A DNA stretch of 64,000 nt from Roseicyclus persicicus (lineage in GTDB: Bacteria > Pseudomonadota > Alphaproteobacteria > Rhodobacterales > Rhodobacteraceae). Shown here in pieces: positions 37,166 through 54,376 of this stretch. The stretch lies in assembly GCF_012395815.1 (NCBI RefSeq), contig NZ_JAAZQQ010000003.1, forward strand, positions 124,001-188,000, given 5' to 3'. Both the position numbers and the translations under genes were made by a program. The notes under the pieces are model-generated. The model saw only the letters and a program-made list of their open reading frames with translations, was not told where the DNA came from and ran no database searches. Position 1 is the stretch's first letter. Every line of letters starts with the position of its first letter.

Positions 37166-37458
37166 ACCGAGACCTCCTCGCTGAAGGAAAATTCGCAGAG
37201 TTCCATGAACTCGAAATCGCCGGTCATCCGGGTCCAGAGCTGTTCCAGCCGGGACGCGCGGGTGATGCGGGCGATGCGCTCCTCGCGCACGACCTCGCCA
37301 TAGGGCGCCATCACCGGCGGGCCCTGTACCTGGACCTCGTCACCGGGGTTGATGACGGCGCCGTTCAGGAACTTCACGTGCGCATGCAGGCTGTCGAAGC
37401 AGTGGCTGACCTCCACTTCGCAGGGCGCGGTTTCGAACTCTTTGGTGAGCCATCCCAT
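37162..37458 (-). CDS. Conserved PGC-associated hypothetical protein (98 aa)
   Basis: A 98-aa soluble protein starting MGWLTKEFETAPCEVEVSHCFDSLHAHVKFLNG and ending [21 protein letters not shown]. No known catalytic motif, membrane segment or signal is seen; three cysteines are scattered. It is tightly packed between puhC (3-bp gap) and acsF (4-bp overlap), so it is almost certainly translated with them. Similar small frames lie at this place in related PGCs. A role in cyclase or reaction-centre assembly is inference only. Confidence 0.8.
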   Translation of the reverse strand: MGWLTKEFETAPCEVEVSHCFDSLHAHVKFLNGAVINPGDEVQVQGPPVMAPYGEVVREERIARITRASRLEQLWTRMTGDFEFMELCEFSFSEEVSV

Positions 37459-37461
37459 GGG

Positions 37462-37950
37462 TCATTCCTCCAGCAGGCGGGCGAACACCCGCTCGTTGTC
37501 CGCCCCGAAGCCGAAGAGCTCGGCCCGGAAGTCGGTCAGGTCGTCGCGGAGCCCGATGCGCCCGTCTGAAAAGCGCACCAACCGGATGGGTTCCGACGCA
37601 TGGAGGCCGACGGCCCCCCTCTCCCGCTCCAGCACGCGGTAGATGCCGGCGACAAAGCCGCCTTCTGTGGGGCCGAGGTCGGCGATGACGTTGCCGTCGA
37701 CGTCGAGCACCCGCGCCGATCCGTCCATCTCTCCGAAGATGCGGATCAGCCGTTCCTGCACCGCCGGGACCTCGGCCTCGGAGGGCGGCATCGCCTCCAG
37801 CGGTCGGTCGGTCAGGCGGGCGTAGGCCACGATGATGAGAACGCAGACGCAGAGCACGAACATCGCGCGGACGAGGATGGCGGGCACCATCTCCTTGTCG
37901 CGCTCGACCAGCTTCTGCTCCGCCTTGGTGTAGCTGCGGGTGTAGGCCAT
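37462..37950 (-). CDS. puhC: Photosynthetic complex assembly protein PuhC
   Basis: A 162-aa membrane-anchored protein: one hydrophobic segment (LVRAMFVLCVCVLIIVAYARL, about residues 26-46) and a periplasmic domain containing VLDVDGNVIADLGPTEGGFVAGIYRVLERER. PuhC is needed for normal assembly or organisation of the reaction centre-LH1 complex in Rhodobacter. It lies 6 bp after puhB in the order puhA-B-C. Confidence 0.9.
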   Translation of the reverse strand: MAYTRSYTKAEQKLVERDKEMVPAILVRAMFVLCVCVLIIVAYARLTDRPLEAMPPSEAEVPAVQERLIRIFGEMDGSARVLDVDGNVIADLGPTEGGFVAGIYRVLERERGAVGLHASEPIRLVRFSDGRIGLRDDLTDFRAELFGFGADNERVFARLLEE

Positions 37951-37956
37951 GGTCGG

Positions 37957-38604
37957 TTACTCCGCGGCGACCGGCCGGGCGGCCGGGACGGTTTCGATGA
38001 CGGGCACCGAGACGGCGGTCTCCGCGGCCTCGGCGAGGATGCGGGCGACCTTCTCGGCCTCGGGGATGCAGCGCAGCGCGGGCTGGGTGTGCTTCATCTT
38101 CCACGGCCGCACATGAGGCCAGGTCAGCACGTAGGACAGCCGCGCGCCGTCATCCTCCATCAGCTCCAGCGCGATGGTGCCGGTGCCGTTCCTGCGCAGG
38201 CCCAGCTCGGCGTTGGCGAGTTTGCGGAACGGCAGGTTCAGCGTCATGGTCAGCGCCGCGCCGATGCGCATCGCCACGCGCTTGTTGGTGATGGTGTAGA
38301 CGGTCGCCTTGGCCTGCACGAAGGACACCAGCGCCAGCAGCGCCAGCACGATGGCCCCCAGCACCAGGAAGAACGAGGCGGCGGTGGCGCTCTCGACCCA
38401 GCTCTGGGTCGCGGCGCCGGCGACGGTGCGCCAGGCGAAGAGGAAGGCGAAGTAGCCCGCCACCCACCAGAAGCTGAGGCTCTCGCGGGCAAGCTGCCAC
38501 CAGGCGGGCTGGCCCTGCCAGAGGATCTCCTCGCCCGTGGGCAGGGCCTCGGGCAGGCCGCGCACCGGCTCGGTGGCGAAATCGTCGTGATGGTCTTTGG
38601 GCAT
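37957..38604 (-). CDS. puhB: Photosynthetic complex assembly protein PuhB
   Basis: A 215-aa membrane protein with a PH-like domain. The N-terminal LPTGEEILWQGQPAWWQLARESLSFWWVAGYFAFL, the second hydrophobic segment FFLVLGAIVLALLALVSFVQA and TVYTITNKRVAMRIGAALTMTLNLPF are family features. PuhB assists reaction-centre assembly in Rhodobacter. It lies between puhA and puhC, separated from puhA by a 66-bp spacer with a strong hairpin. Confidence 0.92.
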   Translation of the reverse strand: MPKDHHDDFATEPVRGLPEALPTGEEILWQGQPAWWQLARESLSFWWVAGYFAFLFAWRTVAGAATQSWVESATAASFFLVLGAIVLALLALVSFVQAKATVYTITNKRVAMRIGAALTMTLNLPFRKLANAELGLRRNGTGTIALELMEDDGARLSYVLTWPHVRPWKMKHTQPALRCIPEAEKVARILAEAAETAVSVPVIETVPAARPVAAE

Positions 38605-38631
38605 CGGTCGTTTCTCCTTCCGGGTCTTGGT

Positions 38632-38660
38632 CCGGCGCGCGGGGTCTGGCCGCGCGCCGG
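38632..38660 (-). other. Stem-loop between puhA and puhB
   Basis: A perfect 11-bp GC stem (38632-38642 with 38650-38660) and a 7-nt loop lies just 3' of the puhA stop on the minus strand, with no T-run. It looks like an mRNA-stabilising or processing hairpin protecting the puhA message rather than a terminator. Confidence 0.6.
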
Positions 38661-38670
38661 TCGTCTGGGG

Positions 38671-39450
38671 TTACAGGAGCGGGTCGATCCGGTCCTGCGA
38701 CGCGTAGAGAATGCCGCCGCCGTAGTAGGCAGAGATCTTCTCCTCCTCGAGGAGCGTGACCTGGGTCGGCGCCTTGGTGACGGGGACGCCGGCGAAGTGC
38801 TTGCCGTAGATGGCGTTGATCTTCACCTTCCCGCCCCAGATCCGGCAGAAGTGGATTGGCACCAGGCGCGTGCCGCCGCCATGATCCGCATCAAGCTCGA
38901 TCTCGAGGTAGCGGACCAGCTGCTCGGGGGCGTCCACCCACATGTCGCTGATCGTGCCCACCACGGCGTTGTCGCCGGCGACCACGGGCATCCCGCGCGG
39001 GTCGCGCCCGGCCGAGACGCGGAAGGTCTCGGTCTGGCCCATCGGGACGATCTTGGCATGGCCGTGGCCGTCCAGTTCCGGCACGTCGCGGCGCGGCACC
39101 CAGGCGCCGGGGCCGACACCGTCGGCCAGCGGATCGCCCGAGGGGTCGAAGGGGTAGCCGTTGGCGGCGTTGGTGCGCGTCAGCGCCAGGTCGGCGCGGC
39201 GGTGCGCGGCCTCATTCTCGGGCGAGGGCACGGTGACCTCGCCGCGGCCGTGCATCAGGCGGAAGGTCTTGGGGTTCGGAACCGGAAAGGGGCCCTGGTT
39301 TGGGGCGGCGGTGCCGTCCTCGTTTTCCAGCGGGTAGCCTTCGCGCATGTTCTCGGTCTGCAGGTAGTAGATCAGCAGGGCGAAGAAGATCCAGAACAGC
39401 CAGATCGACAGGCTGGAGAGGTCGAAGTTGCCGAAGAATACGTTTTCCAT
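38671..39450 (-). CDS. puhA: Photosynthetic reaction centre subunit H
   Basis: A 259-aa subunit with a single N-terminal membrane helix (DLSSLSIWLFWIFFALLIYYLQTENMREGYPLE) and a cytoplasmic globular domain. Landmarks include PKTFRLMHGRGEVTVPSPE and GTISDMWVDAPEQLVRYLEIEL, part of the PRC-barrel fold. Subunit H caps the L/M heterodimer and guides proton uptake to the secondary quinone. It follows lhaA by 27 bp. Confidence 0.97.
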   Translation of the reverse strand: MENVFFGNFDLSSLSIWLFWIFFALLIYYLQTENMREGYPLENEDGTAAPNQGPFPVPNPKTFRLMHGRGEVTVPSPENEAAHRRADLALTRTNAANGYPFDPSGDPLADGVGPGAWVPRRDVPELDGHGHAKIVPMGQTETFRVSAGRDPRGMPVVAGDNAVVGTISDMWVDAPEQLVRYLEIELDADHGGGTRLVPIHFCRIWGGKVKINAIYGKHFAGVPVTKAPTQVTLLEEEKISAYYGGGILYASQDRIDPLL

Positions 39451-39477
39451 GGGATTGTCCTCTCGGGTTCGGCGGTT

Positions 39478-40904
39478 TCAGGTGGGCAGGTCGGCGAGCC
39501 CGAACTTCCCGGCCCCCCCATCCCTGTCGGTGGTTGCGGTACGCACCAGCGGCCCGAGGGCCACCAGCGTCACGAAAAGCAGCAGGATCTCGACGTGGTA
39601 GACCACCGAGTAGCCGGTGGCCGGATTGTCGAGCGCGACACCGAGGTGCCCCTGCGTCGCGGCGGCGTTCACGAGGTCACGCAGGCCGCCGCCGATGGCG
39701 GTGGACAGCCCCGCGGCCGTCGCCTGCGCCGCGCCCCAGGCGCCCAGCGCGAGGCCGCGGCCGGCCTTGCCCGCGGGCATGGTCATGGCGGCCGTCAGGG
39801 TCGAGACCGCGAACAGCCCGCCGCCGAAGCCGATGAACAGCGCGCCCGTGAAGAACAGCGGCGCCGAGCCCATCGGGTTCGAGAAGATCACCGCCGAGAA
39901 GGCCGCGACCCCGGCGAGGATGCCGCGCGCGCCCATGCGGTAGGGGTTGATGCCCGCGGCCAGCCAGCGCGCGGCCAGCGCGAAGCCGACCAGCGCGCCG
40001 GTGGCCCAGCTGGCCGTCAGCAGCGTGGTCGAGGACACCGACAGGCCGAGGATCTCGCCGCCGTAGGGCTCCAGCAGCACGTCCTGCATGTTGAAGGCCA
40101 TGGTGCCGAGGAACACGACCGCCAGCAGCCGGCCGGCGGTGCCGCCCGACGCGTAGTCGGCCCAGGCGGCGCGGAAGCTCGGCCCCTCCTCCTCGCGCTC
40201 GGCGCGGGTCATCGGGCGGACGCGCTCCTGCTTCCACAGGGCGATGACGTTCAGCACGACGGTGACGACGGCGGTGCCCTGGATCACCTGGATCAACTCG
40301 ATCGGGGTGAACTGGCGCAGGAGGTAGCCGATCACGATGGCCGACCCGCCCATGCCGATCAGGAACATGACGTAAAGCAGCGCCACGACCCGCGGCCGGG
40401 TCTCGTCGGTGGCGCGGTCGGCGGCGAGGGCCAGGCCGGCCGTCTGGGTCATGTGCATCCCGAGGCCGGTCATCAGGAAGGCAAGGCCGGCCAGGATCTC
40501 GCCGGCATAGGGAATGGGGTAGCGGACCTGCGTGACCTCGCCGCCCAGCACCAGGAGCGCGGCGGGCATGATGGCGAGGCCGCCGAACTGCCACAGCGTG
40601 CCGAACCACAGGTAGGGCACGCGCTTCCACCCGATGGCGGACTTGTAAGTGTCGGACTTGAAGCCGAGCAGCGCGCGGAACGGCGCGATCAGCACCGGCA
40701 GCGCCACCATCATCGCGACGAGGAAGGCCGGCACCTGCAGTTCCACGATCATCACGCGGTTCAGCGTGCCCAGCAGCAGCACCGCCGCCATGCCGACCGA
40801 CACCTGGAACAGCGACAGGCGCAGCAGGTCGCGCAGCGGGAAATCCTCCGACGCGGCATCCGCGAAGGGGAGGTAGGCGATCGAGATGCGCTTCAGCAGG
40901 TTCT

Positions 40905-40908
<4 letters not shown>
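39478..40908 (-). CDS. lhaA: Light-harvesting complex assembly protein LhaA (PucC family)
   Basis: A 476-aa major-facilitator-type membrane protein with about twelve helices. Its N-terminus MKNLLKRISIAYLPFADAASEDFPLRDLLRLSLFQVSVGM and the MQDVLLEPYGGEILGLSV segment are typical of LhaA, which promotes LH1 assembly. A second family member is encoded at 53084. Its start overlaps the bchM stop by 4 bp. Confidence 0.93.
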
Positions 40909-49451
<8,543 letters not shown>

Positions 49452-49506
49452 GCGACGGTCGATTCCTTTGGGCGATGGACAAAAACTAGCGCTGGCAGCG
49501 CCAGAG

Positions 49507-49524
49507 TGTCAATTAAAACTTACA
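49507..49524. promoter_or_regulatory. PpsR/CrtJ binding site (bchF side)
   Basis: A perfect TGT-N12-ACA with the AT-rich interior CAATTAAAACTT, the closest match to the PpsR consensus in the window. It overlaps a minus-strand TTGACA that is a plausible bchF -35 element. Confidence 0.85.
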
Positions 49525-49650
49525 CCTTGAACGTCCAGTCGACCTGTCGGGTTTGTCGCGCAAAGCCTGGGGGGATCCTCGGGATTTCTTTGAAAATATT
49601 GGGCACTCAAGGGCCCCGATCGCGGGGCGCGCCCCTTGTAAATGCAAGGT

Positions 49651-49668
49651 TGTCAATTTACTTTGACA
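49651..49668. promoter_or_regulatory. PpsR/CrtJ binding site (ppaA side)
   Basis: A perfect TGT-N12-ACA with interior CAATTTACTTTG. Its right half contains TTGACA, the likely -35 of ppaA-ppsR, suggesting negative autoregulation of ppsR. Confidence 0.85.
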
Positions 49669-49766
49669 GCAAGACGGGAATGGGCGACACTCGGACAAAC
49701 CTTTGCTGCCCGATCGACGCGAGACGACAGAATGACGTTAGGCGGCGGCGCAAGTGGTGATTTCAG

Positions 49767-50606
49767 ATGAAGGACGAGACCCACAGGAGCCCCACGGCCT
49801 ACCCGGCCATGGAGGCGGCAGAGGTCACGCGGCTGGCCCAGCGGGCCATCGCGGTGCTGGCTGCGCACGGCCCCGGCCGGAGTGATGGCCTGTCGCACCG
49901 GCTGGTCCAGCTGTGCGACGCCTTCATCTCGTCCGACGAGGAACCGCGGCACGAGATGCTGCAGCGGCTGCGCCAGGACGGCGTCTCGACCGACGACATC
50001 ATCGACCACGTGATCCCCGCCGTGGCCCGGCTGATGGGCGAGCGCTGGTTTGCCGACGACATCAGCTTCGCCCATGTCACCATCGGCGCCGCGCGGCTGC
50101 AGGAGGCGGTGCGCGCCTTCGGCTGGCACGACGACAGCCGCAACCGGGCGGGCGAGGACGCGCAGGCGATCCTGCTCGTCATTCCGCGCGCCGAGCATCA
50201 CACGCTGGGCACCTTCGTGCTGGCCGACCAGCTGCGCCGGCGCGGCTACACCGTGCACATCGCCGTCGACAGGCACCCGCGGCAAGTTGCTGAAATGTTG
50301 CGGAAACGCCGGTACGTGATGATCGGGATCACCGCGTCGGGACGACGAACGCTTGCATCGGCAAGAGAATTAGTAGACATAATCCGTCAAACTGTCACGA
50401 CAGTTACACCTGTCATCCTTGGTGGACCGATCCTGGACAAGCGCCTCGACGTCCTCGGCCTGACAGGGGCGGATCACACCGCGGCGGACGCGGACATGGC
50501 GCTGCGGAAATGCGGCCTCTTGAGGCCCGGGCGGGAGGCCCCGGTTAAGGTAACGGTCAACCAGGCCGGCGACGTGAGCGCCGGCGGTGAGGACAGGAAC
50601 GGATGA
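49767..50606 (+). CDS. ppaA: PpsR antirepressor PpaA/AerR, cobalamin-binding family
   Basis: A 279-aa regulator with a B12-binding domain. GERWFADDISFAHVTIGAARLQEAV (residues about 91-115) corresponds to the cap region that stacks on cobalamin, and E143-x-H145-x-x-G148 in AEHHTLGTFVLADQLRRRGY resembles the DxHxxG axial-ligand motif. In Rhodobacter, AerR/PpaA binds cobalamin and counteracts CrtJ/PpsR in the light. The stop overlaps the ppsR start by 4 bp, so repressor and antirepressor are translationally coupled. The preceding ribosome-binding site is weak. Confidence 0.9.
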   Translation: MKDETHRSPTAYPAMEAAEVTRLAQRAIAVLAAHGPGRSDGLSHRLVQLCDAFISSDEEPRHEMLQRLRQDGVSTDDIIDHVIPAVARLMGERWFADDISFAHVTIGAARLQEAVRAFGWHDDSRNRAGEDAQAILLVIPRAEHHTLGTFVLADQLRRRGYTVHIAVDRHPRQVAEMLRKRRYVMIGITASGRRTLASARELVDIIRQTVTTVTPVILGGPILDKRLDVLGLTGADHTAADADMALRKCGLLRPGREAPVKVTVNQAGDVSAGGEDRNG

Positions 50607-52054
50607 ACACGCGCGGATCAGAGTTCTGGGACCAGCCGCAAGCTCCGCCGATCGGGCCGGAGCAGTTCAACGAGATCGTCACGACGGCGGCCGACCTCGC
50701 CTTGGTGCTCGACACCGAGGGGACGGTGAAATCCGTCATCGTCAACCCGCTCAACCCCACGCTGGGCCGGCTCGACCACTGGAAGGACCGCGACATCCGC
50801 GAGTTCATGGCCGAGGACAGCCTGTCCAAGCTGGAAGCCCAGCTCGAGGCCTACCGCGGCGGCCGCAAGGGCGCCGTCGACGCGATCGAGGTCAACCACT
50901 TCGACAACGCGAATTGGGAATTCCCGATCCGCTACACGATCCACAAGACCAACAATCCCGACATCATCCTGATGCTGGGCCGCGACCTGCGCCCGATCGC
51001 CGAGCTGCAGCACCGGCTGGTCAAGGCGCAGCTGGCGCTGGAAAAGGACTACGAGACCCACCGCGATTACGAGACGCGCTACCGGGTCATCATGGAGGCC
51101 GCGCGCGACGCGCTGGTGCTGGTCGATGTCGCCTCGGGGCGCATCGTCGACCTGAACTCCTCCGCCGCCCAGATCCTGGGCGCCGAGGCAGACACGCTGA
51201 CCGGCAGCGCCTTCACCCAGGAATTCGAGGGGCGCCGCCGCGGCGAGTTCATCGAGGGGCTGGTGCTGGCCGCGGGCGACGAGGCCAGCGGGCCGGTGCT
51301 GGTCAAGACCCGGCGCGGCAAGCTGGACGTGACGCTGCACCCCATCGTGTTCCGCGCCGCGGGCGACAAGTCGCTCCTGTGCCGGATCGAGAGCACCAAG
51401 AGCGCCGAGACGGTCGCGGCCGAGCTGTCGACGACGCTGGCCTATCTCTACCGCGAGGGGCCGGACGCCATCGTCTTCACCGACGCGCACGGCACCATCC
51501 GCTCGGCCAACGACGCCTTCCTCAACCTCACCGACGCCGGCACGCTGGCCGACGTCAAGGGCAAGTCGCTGGGCGATTTCCTCGCCCGGGGCAGTGTCGA
51601 CCTCAAGGTGCTGACCGACAACGCGGCGCGCTCGGGCAAGATGCGCATGTATGCCACCCGGCTCGAGGGCGCCTACGGCTCGCAGTTGTCGGTGGAGCTG
51701 TCGGCGACGCACCTGACCGTCGGCGGCAGCTCGGGCTTCGCCTTCGTGATCCGCGACACCTCGCGCATGGAGGTGGTGCGGGAGCCGTCCACCTCCGCCC
51801 TGCCCGGCCCCGCGCCGGTCTCGGACGACGCGATGCGCAACGTGATGGACCTGGTGGGCTCGGCCCCGCTCAAGGACATCGTGGCGGCCACCACCGACGT
51901 GGTCGAGAAGATGTGCATCGAGACCGCGGTCGAACTGACCGACAACAACCGCGTCGCGGCCGCCGAGATGCTCGGCCTGTCGCGGCAGTCGCTCTACGTG
52001 AAGCTGCGCAAGTACGGGCTTCTGAACAAGAACGACCGCAGCGGCGCGAACTGA
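50603..52054 (+). CDS. ppsR: Transcriptional regulator PpsR/CrtJ
   Basis: A 483-aa redox-responsive repressor with three PAS-like domains (about residues 25-130, 160-270 and 280-390) joined by a helical linker (LQHRLVKAQLALEKDYETHRDYETRY). The C-terminal Fis-type helix-turn-helix reads NRVAAAEMLGLSRQSLYVKLRKYGL. Two cysteines are present, at about residues 260 and 438, the latter next to the HTH, as in the redox-active pair of Rhodobacter homologues. It binds TGT-N12-ACA, and five such sites occur in this window. Confidence 0.95.
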   Translation: MNTRGSEFWDQPQAPPIGPEQFNEIVTTAADLALVLDTEGTVKSVIVNPLNPTLGRLDHWKDRDIREFMAEDSLSKLEAQLEAYRGGRKGAVDAIEVNHFDNANWEFPIRYTIHKTNNPDIILMLGRDLRPIAELQHRLVKAQLALEKDYETHRDYETRYRVIMEAARDALVLVDVASGRIVDLNSSAAQILGAEADTLTGSAFTQEFEGRRRGEFIEGLVLAAGDEASGPVLVKTRRGKLDVTLHPIVFRAAGDKSLLCRIESTKSAETVAAELSTTLAYLYREGPDAIVFTDAHGTIRSANDAFLNLTDAGTLADVKGKSLGDFLARGSVDLKVLTDNAARSGKMRMYATRLEGAYGSQLSVELSATHLTVGGSSGFAFVIRDTSRMEVVREPSTSALPGPAPVSDDAMRNVMDLVGSAPLKDIVAATTDVVEKMCIETAVELTDNNRVAAAEMLGLSRQSLYVKLRKYGLLNKNDRSGAN

Positions 52055-52075
52055 TCCGACGTCGATGACCCCCGG

Positions 52076-52099
52076 CAAGGGCCCGCCTGCGGGCCCTTT
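52076..52099 (+). terminator. Terminator after ppsR
   Basis: CAAGGGCCCGC and GCGGGCCCTT (arms 52077-52086 and 52089-52098) form a tight GC hairpin ending in TTTC, 22 bp after the ppsR stop. It separates ppaA-ppsR from the bchG unit, which has its own control region. Confidence 0.7.
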
Positions 52100-52117
52100 C
52101 TGCGTTGCGTAAAGGCG

Positions 52118-52160
52118 TGTTTACACTTGCCGACTCGCGAAGTGTCAGGCTATGTTGACA
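52118..52160. promoter_or_regulatory. bchG control region with tandem PpsR sites
   Basis: A perfect TGT-N12-ACA lies at 52143-52160, ending 3 bp before the bchG ATG. A degenerate copy (TGT-N12-ACT) lies at 52118-52135, 7 bp upstream, close to the 8-bp spacing of tandem CrtJ palindromes. TTGCCG (52127-52132) and TATGTT (52151-52156), 18 bp apart, could be the promoter; transcription would then begin at or near the start codon. Confidence 0.65.
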
Positions 52161-52163
52161 CTC

Positions 52164-53087
52164 ATGAGCGTAACGACCGACCTCACCCCGCCGACATCGC
52201 CACGCAGCCTTCCCGAACCCCGGGCCGTGCTGACGTTGCTCAAGCCCATCACCTGGTTCCCGCCGATGTGGGCCTATCTCTGCGGCGCGGTGTCCGCGGG
52301 CGTGTCGCCCGCCGGCCACTGGGTCGCGGTGATCCTCGGCGTCATCCTCGCCGGCCCCATCGTCTGCGGGATGAGCCAGGCCGCCAACGACTGGTGCGAC
52401 CGCCACGTCGACGCGATCAACGAGCCGCACCGCCCGATCCCGTCCGGGCGCATCCCCGGCCGCTGGGGCCTCTGGATCGCGCTCATCATGTCCGGGTTCG
52501 CCGCGCTGGTCGGCACCGCGCTCGGCCCCTGGGGCTTCGGCGCGACGCTGGTCGCCATCGCAGCCGCCTGGGCCTATTCGGTGGAGCCGATCCGGCTGAA
52601 GCGGTCGGGCTGGTGGGGGCCGGGCCTCGTGGGCCTCTCCTATGAATCCCTGCCCTGGTTCACCGGCGCCGCCGTCCTGTCGATGGGCGCGCCGTCCTGG
52701 CCCGTCATCATCGTGGCGCTGCTCTACGGCATCGGCGCGCACGGCATCATGACGCTCAACGATTTCAAGGCGCTGGAGGGCGACCGCCAGATGGGCGTCA
52801 ACTCGCTGCCCGTCACGCTCGGCCCCGAACGTGCGGCGAAGCTCGCCTGCGTGGTCATGGCGATCCCGCAACTGATCGTCTTCGTCCTGCTCTACGGTGT
52901 GTGGGACCGCCCGTGGCACGGCCTCGCCATCGCGGTGTCGCTGATCGCGCAGCTCTACGCGATGCAGGTGCTGCTGCGCGATCCCAAGGGCCGCGCGCCC
53001 TGGTACAACGGCGTCGGCGTCACGCTCTATGTCTCGGGCATGATGGTCACCGCCTTCGCCGTCCGCACGCTGGAGGCCTGGCCGTGA
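52164..53087 (+). CDS. bchG: Bacteriochlorophyll synthase (geranylgeranyl/phytyl transferase)
   Basis: A 307-aa UbiA-family membrane prenyltransferase that esterifies bacteriochlorophyllide a. Asp-rich motif NDWCDRHVDAINEPHRPIPSG is near residue 75, the second motif NDFKALEGDRQMGVNSLPV near 200. About nine helices are expected. ATG 52164 (MSVTTDLTPPTSPRSLPEP) is chosen because the ATG at 52152 lies inside the PpsR site. It overlaps the next gene by 4 bp. Confidence 0.95.
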   Translation: MSVTTDLTPPTSPRSLPEPRAVLTLLKPITWFPPMWAYLCGAVSAGVSPAGHWVAVILGVILAGPIVCGMSQAANDWCDRHVDAINEPHRPIPSGRIPGRWGLWIALIMSGFAALVGTALGPWGFGATLVAIAAAWAYSVEPIRLKRSGWWGPGLVGLSYESLPWFTGAAVLSMGAPSWPVIIVALLYGIGAHGIMTLNDFKALEGDRQMGVNSLPVTLGPERAAKLACVVMAIPQLIVFVLLYGVWDRPWHGLAIAVSLIAQLYAMQVLLRDPKGRAPWYNGVGVTLYVSGMMVTAFAVRTLEAWP

Positions 53088-54376
53088 CGCTGTCCTGGCT
53101 CCAGATCGTCCGCCTCGGCCTCGTGCAGATGGCGCTCGGGGCCATCGTCGTTCTCACCACCTCGACCCTAAACCGCCTGATGGTGGTGGAGCTGGTGCTG
53201 CCCGCCGTCCTGCCCGGCGCGCTGGTGGCGCTGCACTACGGCATCCAGATCACCCGGCCGCAGTGGGGCTACAAGTCCGACACCGGCGGCAAGCGCACGC
53301 GCTGGATCATCGGCGGCATGGCTATCCTGGCGCTGGGCGGCCTGTCGGCGGCCTATGGCGTCGTGCTGATGGAGACGCAGCGGGGCCTGGGTCTGATCGT
53401 GTCGATCCTGGCCTATGCCGCCATCGGCGTGGGCGTGGGCGCCTCGGGCACCTCGCTGCTGGCGCTGCTGGCCACCGCCACGGCGCCACGGCGCCGGCCC
53501 GCGGCGGCGACGATCACATGGCTGATGATGATCTTCGGCATCGCCATGACGGCGGGCGTCTCGGGCCAGTTCCTCGACCCCTATTCCCCCGACCGGCTGA
53601 TGGCCGTGGTCGCCGTGGTCACGCTGGGCGCCTTCGCCCTTACCTGCCTCGCCGTCATCGGCATCGAGCGCAGCGTCGTCGCCCGCGCCGAGGAGGCCAG
53701 CGCGCCCTTCCTCGACGGTCTGCGCGAGGTCTGGGCCGAGCCCAAGGCGCGGCTCTTCACCCTGTTCGTGTTCCTCAGCATGACCGCCTATTTCATGCAG
53801 GAGCTGATCCTCGAGCCCTACTCCGGCCTCGTCTTCGGCTTCACCCCCGGCCAGTCCACCACGTTGTCGGGCGCGCAGAACGGCGGCGTGTTCCTCGGGA
53901 TGGTGGTGGTCGGCGTGGCCGGCACGGCGCTCCGCCTCCTCAGCCTGCGGGCCTGGGTCATCATCGGCTGCCTCGGCTCGGCCGCGGCGCTGATCGGCAT
54001 CAGCGCGCTGGGCCAGGTCGGCCCGGGCGCGCCGCTCCTGCCGGCCGTGGTCACCATGGGCTTCTTCAACGGCATGTTCGCGGTCGCGGCCATCGGGTCG
54101 ATGATGGCGCTGGCCGGCGAGGGGCGCGACGCGCGCGAAGGCACGCGGATGGGCCTCTGGGGCGCGGCGCAGGCCATCGCGGCGGGCTTCGGCGGGCTGG
54201 CGGGCGCGGCGCTGGCCGATCTCGCCCGGACCGTGATGACCGACCCGGCGGCCTTCGGCGCCGTCTTCACCTTTGAAGCGCTTCTCTACCTCGCCTCGGC
54301 CGTCATGGCCCTGCGGGTGATGGAGGGCAAGGTTTCCATGGCGCCGGTGACGCGCGCCGCAGTCGCGGGAGAATGA
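53084..54376 (+). CDS. PucC/LhaA-family membrane protein between bchG and bchP
   Basis: A 430-aa major-facilitator-like protein with about twelve helices (VTLSWLQIVRLGLVQMALGAIVVLTTSTLNRLMVVELVLPA; MQELILEPYSGLVFGFTPG). It is the ORF428/'bch2'-type member of the PucC family, always found between bchG and bchP. It probably handles bacteriochlorophyll delivery or complex assembly, but the function is not proven. Starts with GTG, overlapping bchG and bchP by 4 bp each. Confidence 0.9.
   Translation: MTLSWLQIVRLGLVQMALGAIVVLTTSTLNRLMVVELVLPAVLPGALVALHYGIQITRPQWGYKSDTGGKRTRWIIGGMAILALGGLSAAYGVVLMETQRGLGLIVSILAYAAIGVGVGASGTSLLALLATATAPRRRPAAATITWLMMIFGIAMTAGVSGQFLDPYSPDRLMAVVAVVTLGAFALTCLAVIGIERSVVARAEEASAPFLDGLREVWAEPKARLFTLFVFLSMTAYFMQELILEPYSGLVFGFTPGQSTTLSGAQNGGVFLGMVVVGVAGTALRLLSLRAWVIIGCLGSAAALIGISALGQVGPGAPLLPAVVTMGFFNGMFAVAAIGSMMALAGEGRDAREGTRMGLWGAAQAIAAGFGGLAGAALADLARTVMTDPAAFGAVFTFEALLYLASAVMALRVMEGKVSMAPVTRAAVAGE

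Larger units (their letters stand above)
49452..49766. promoter_or_regulatory. Divergent bchF/ppaA control region
   Basis: This 315-bp non-coding stretch separates bchF from ppaA. It contains two perfect PpsR sites (49507-49524 and 49651-49668), annotated separately, 144 bp apart. For bchF, TTGACA on the minus strand (49512-49507), a 17-bp spacer and CTAGTT form a promoter overlapped by the first operator. For ppaA, TTGACA (49663-49668), 17 bp and GACACT (49686-49691) form a promoter whose -35 lies in the second operator. Both promoters would thus be occluded by PpsR. Confidence 0.6.
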
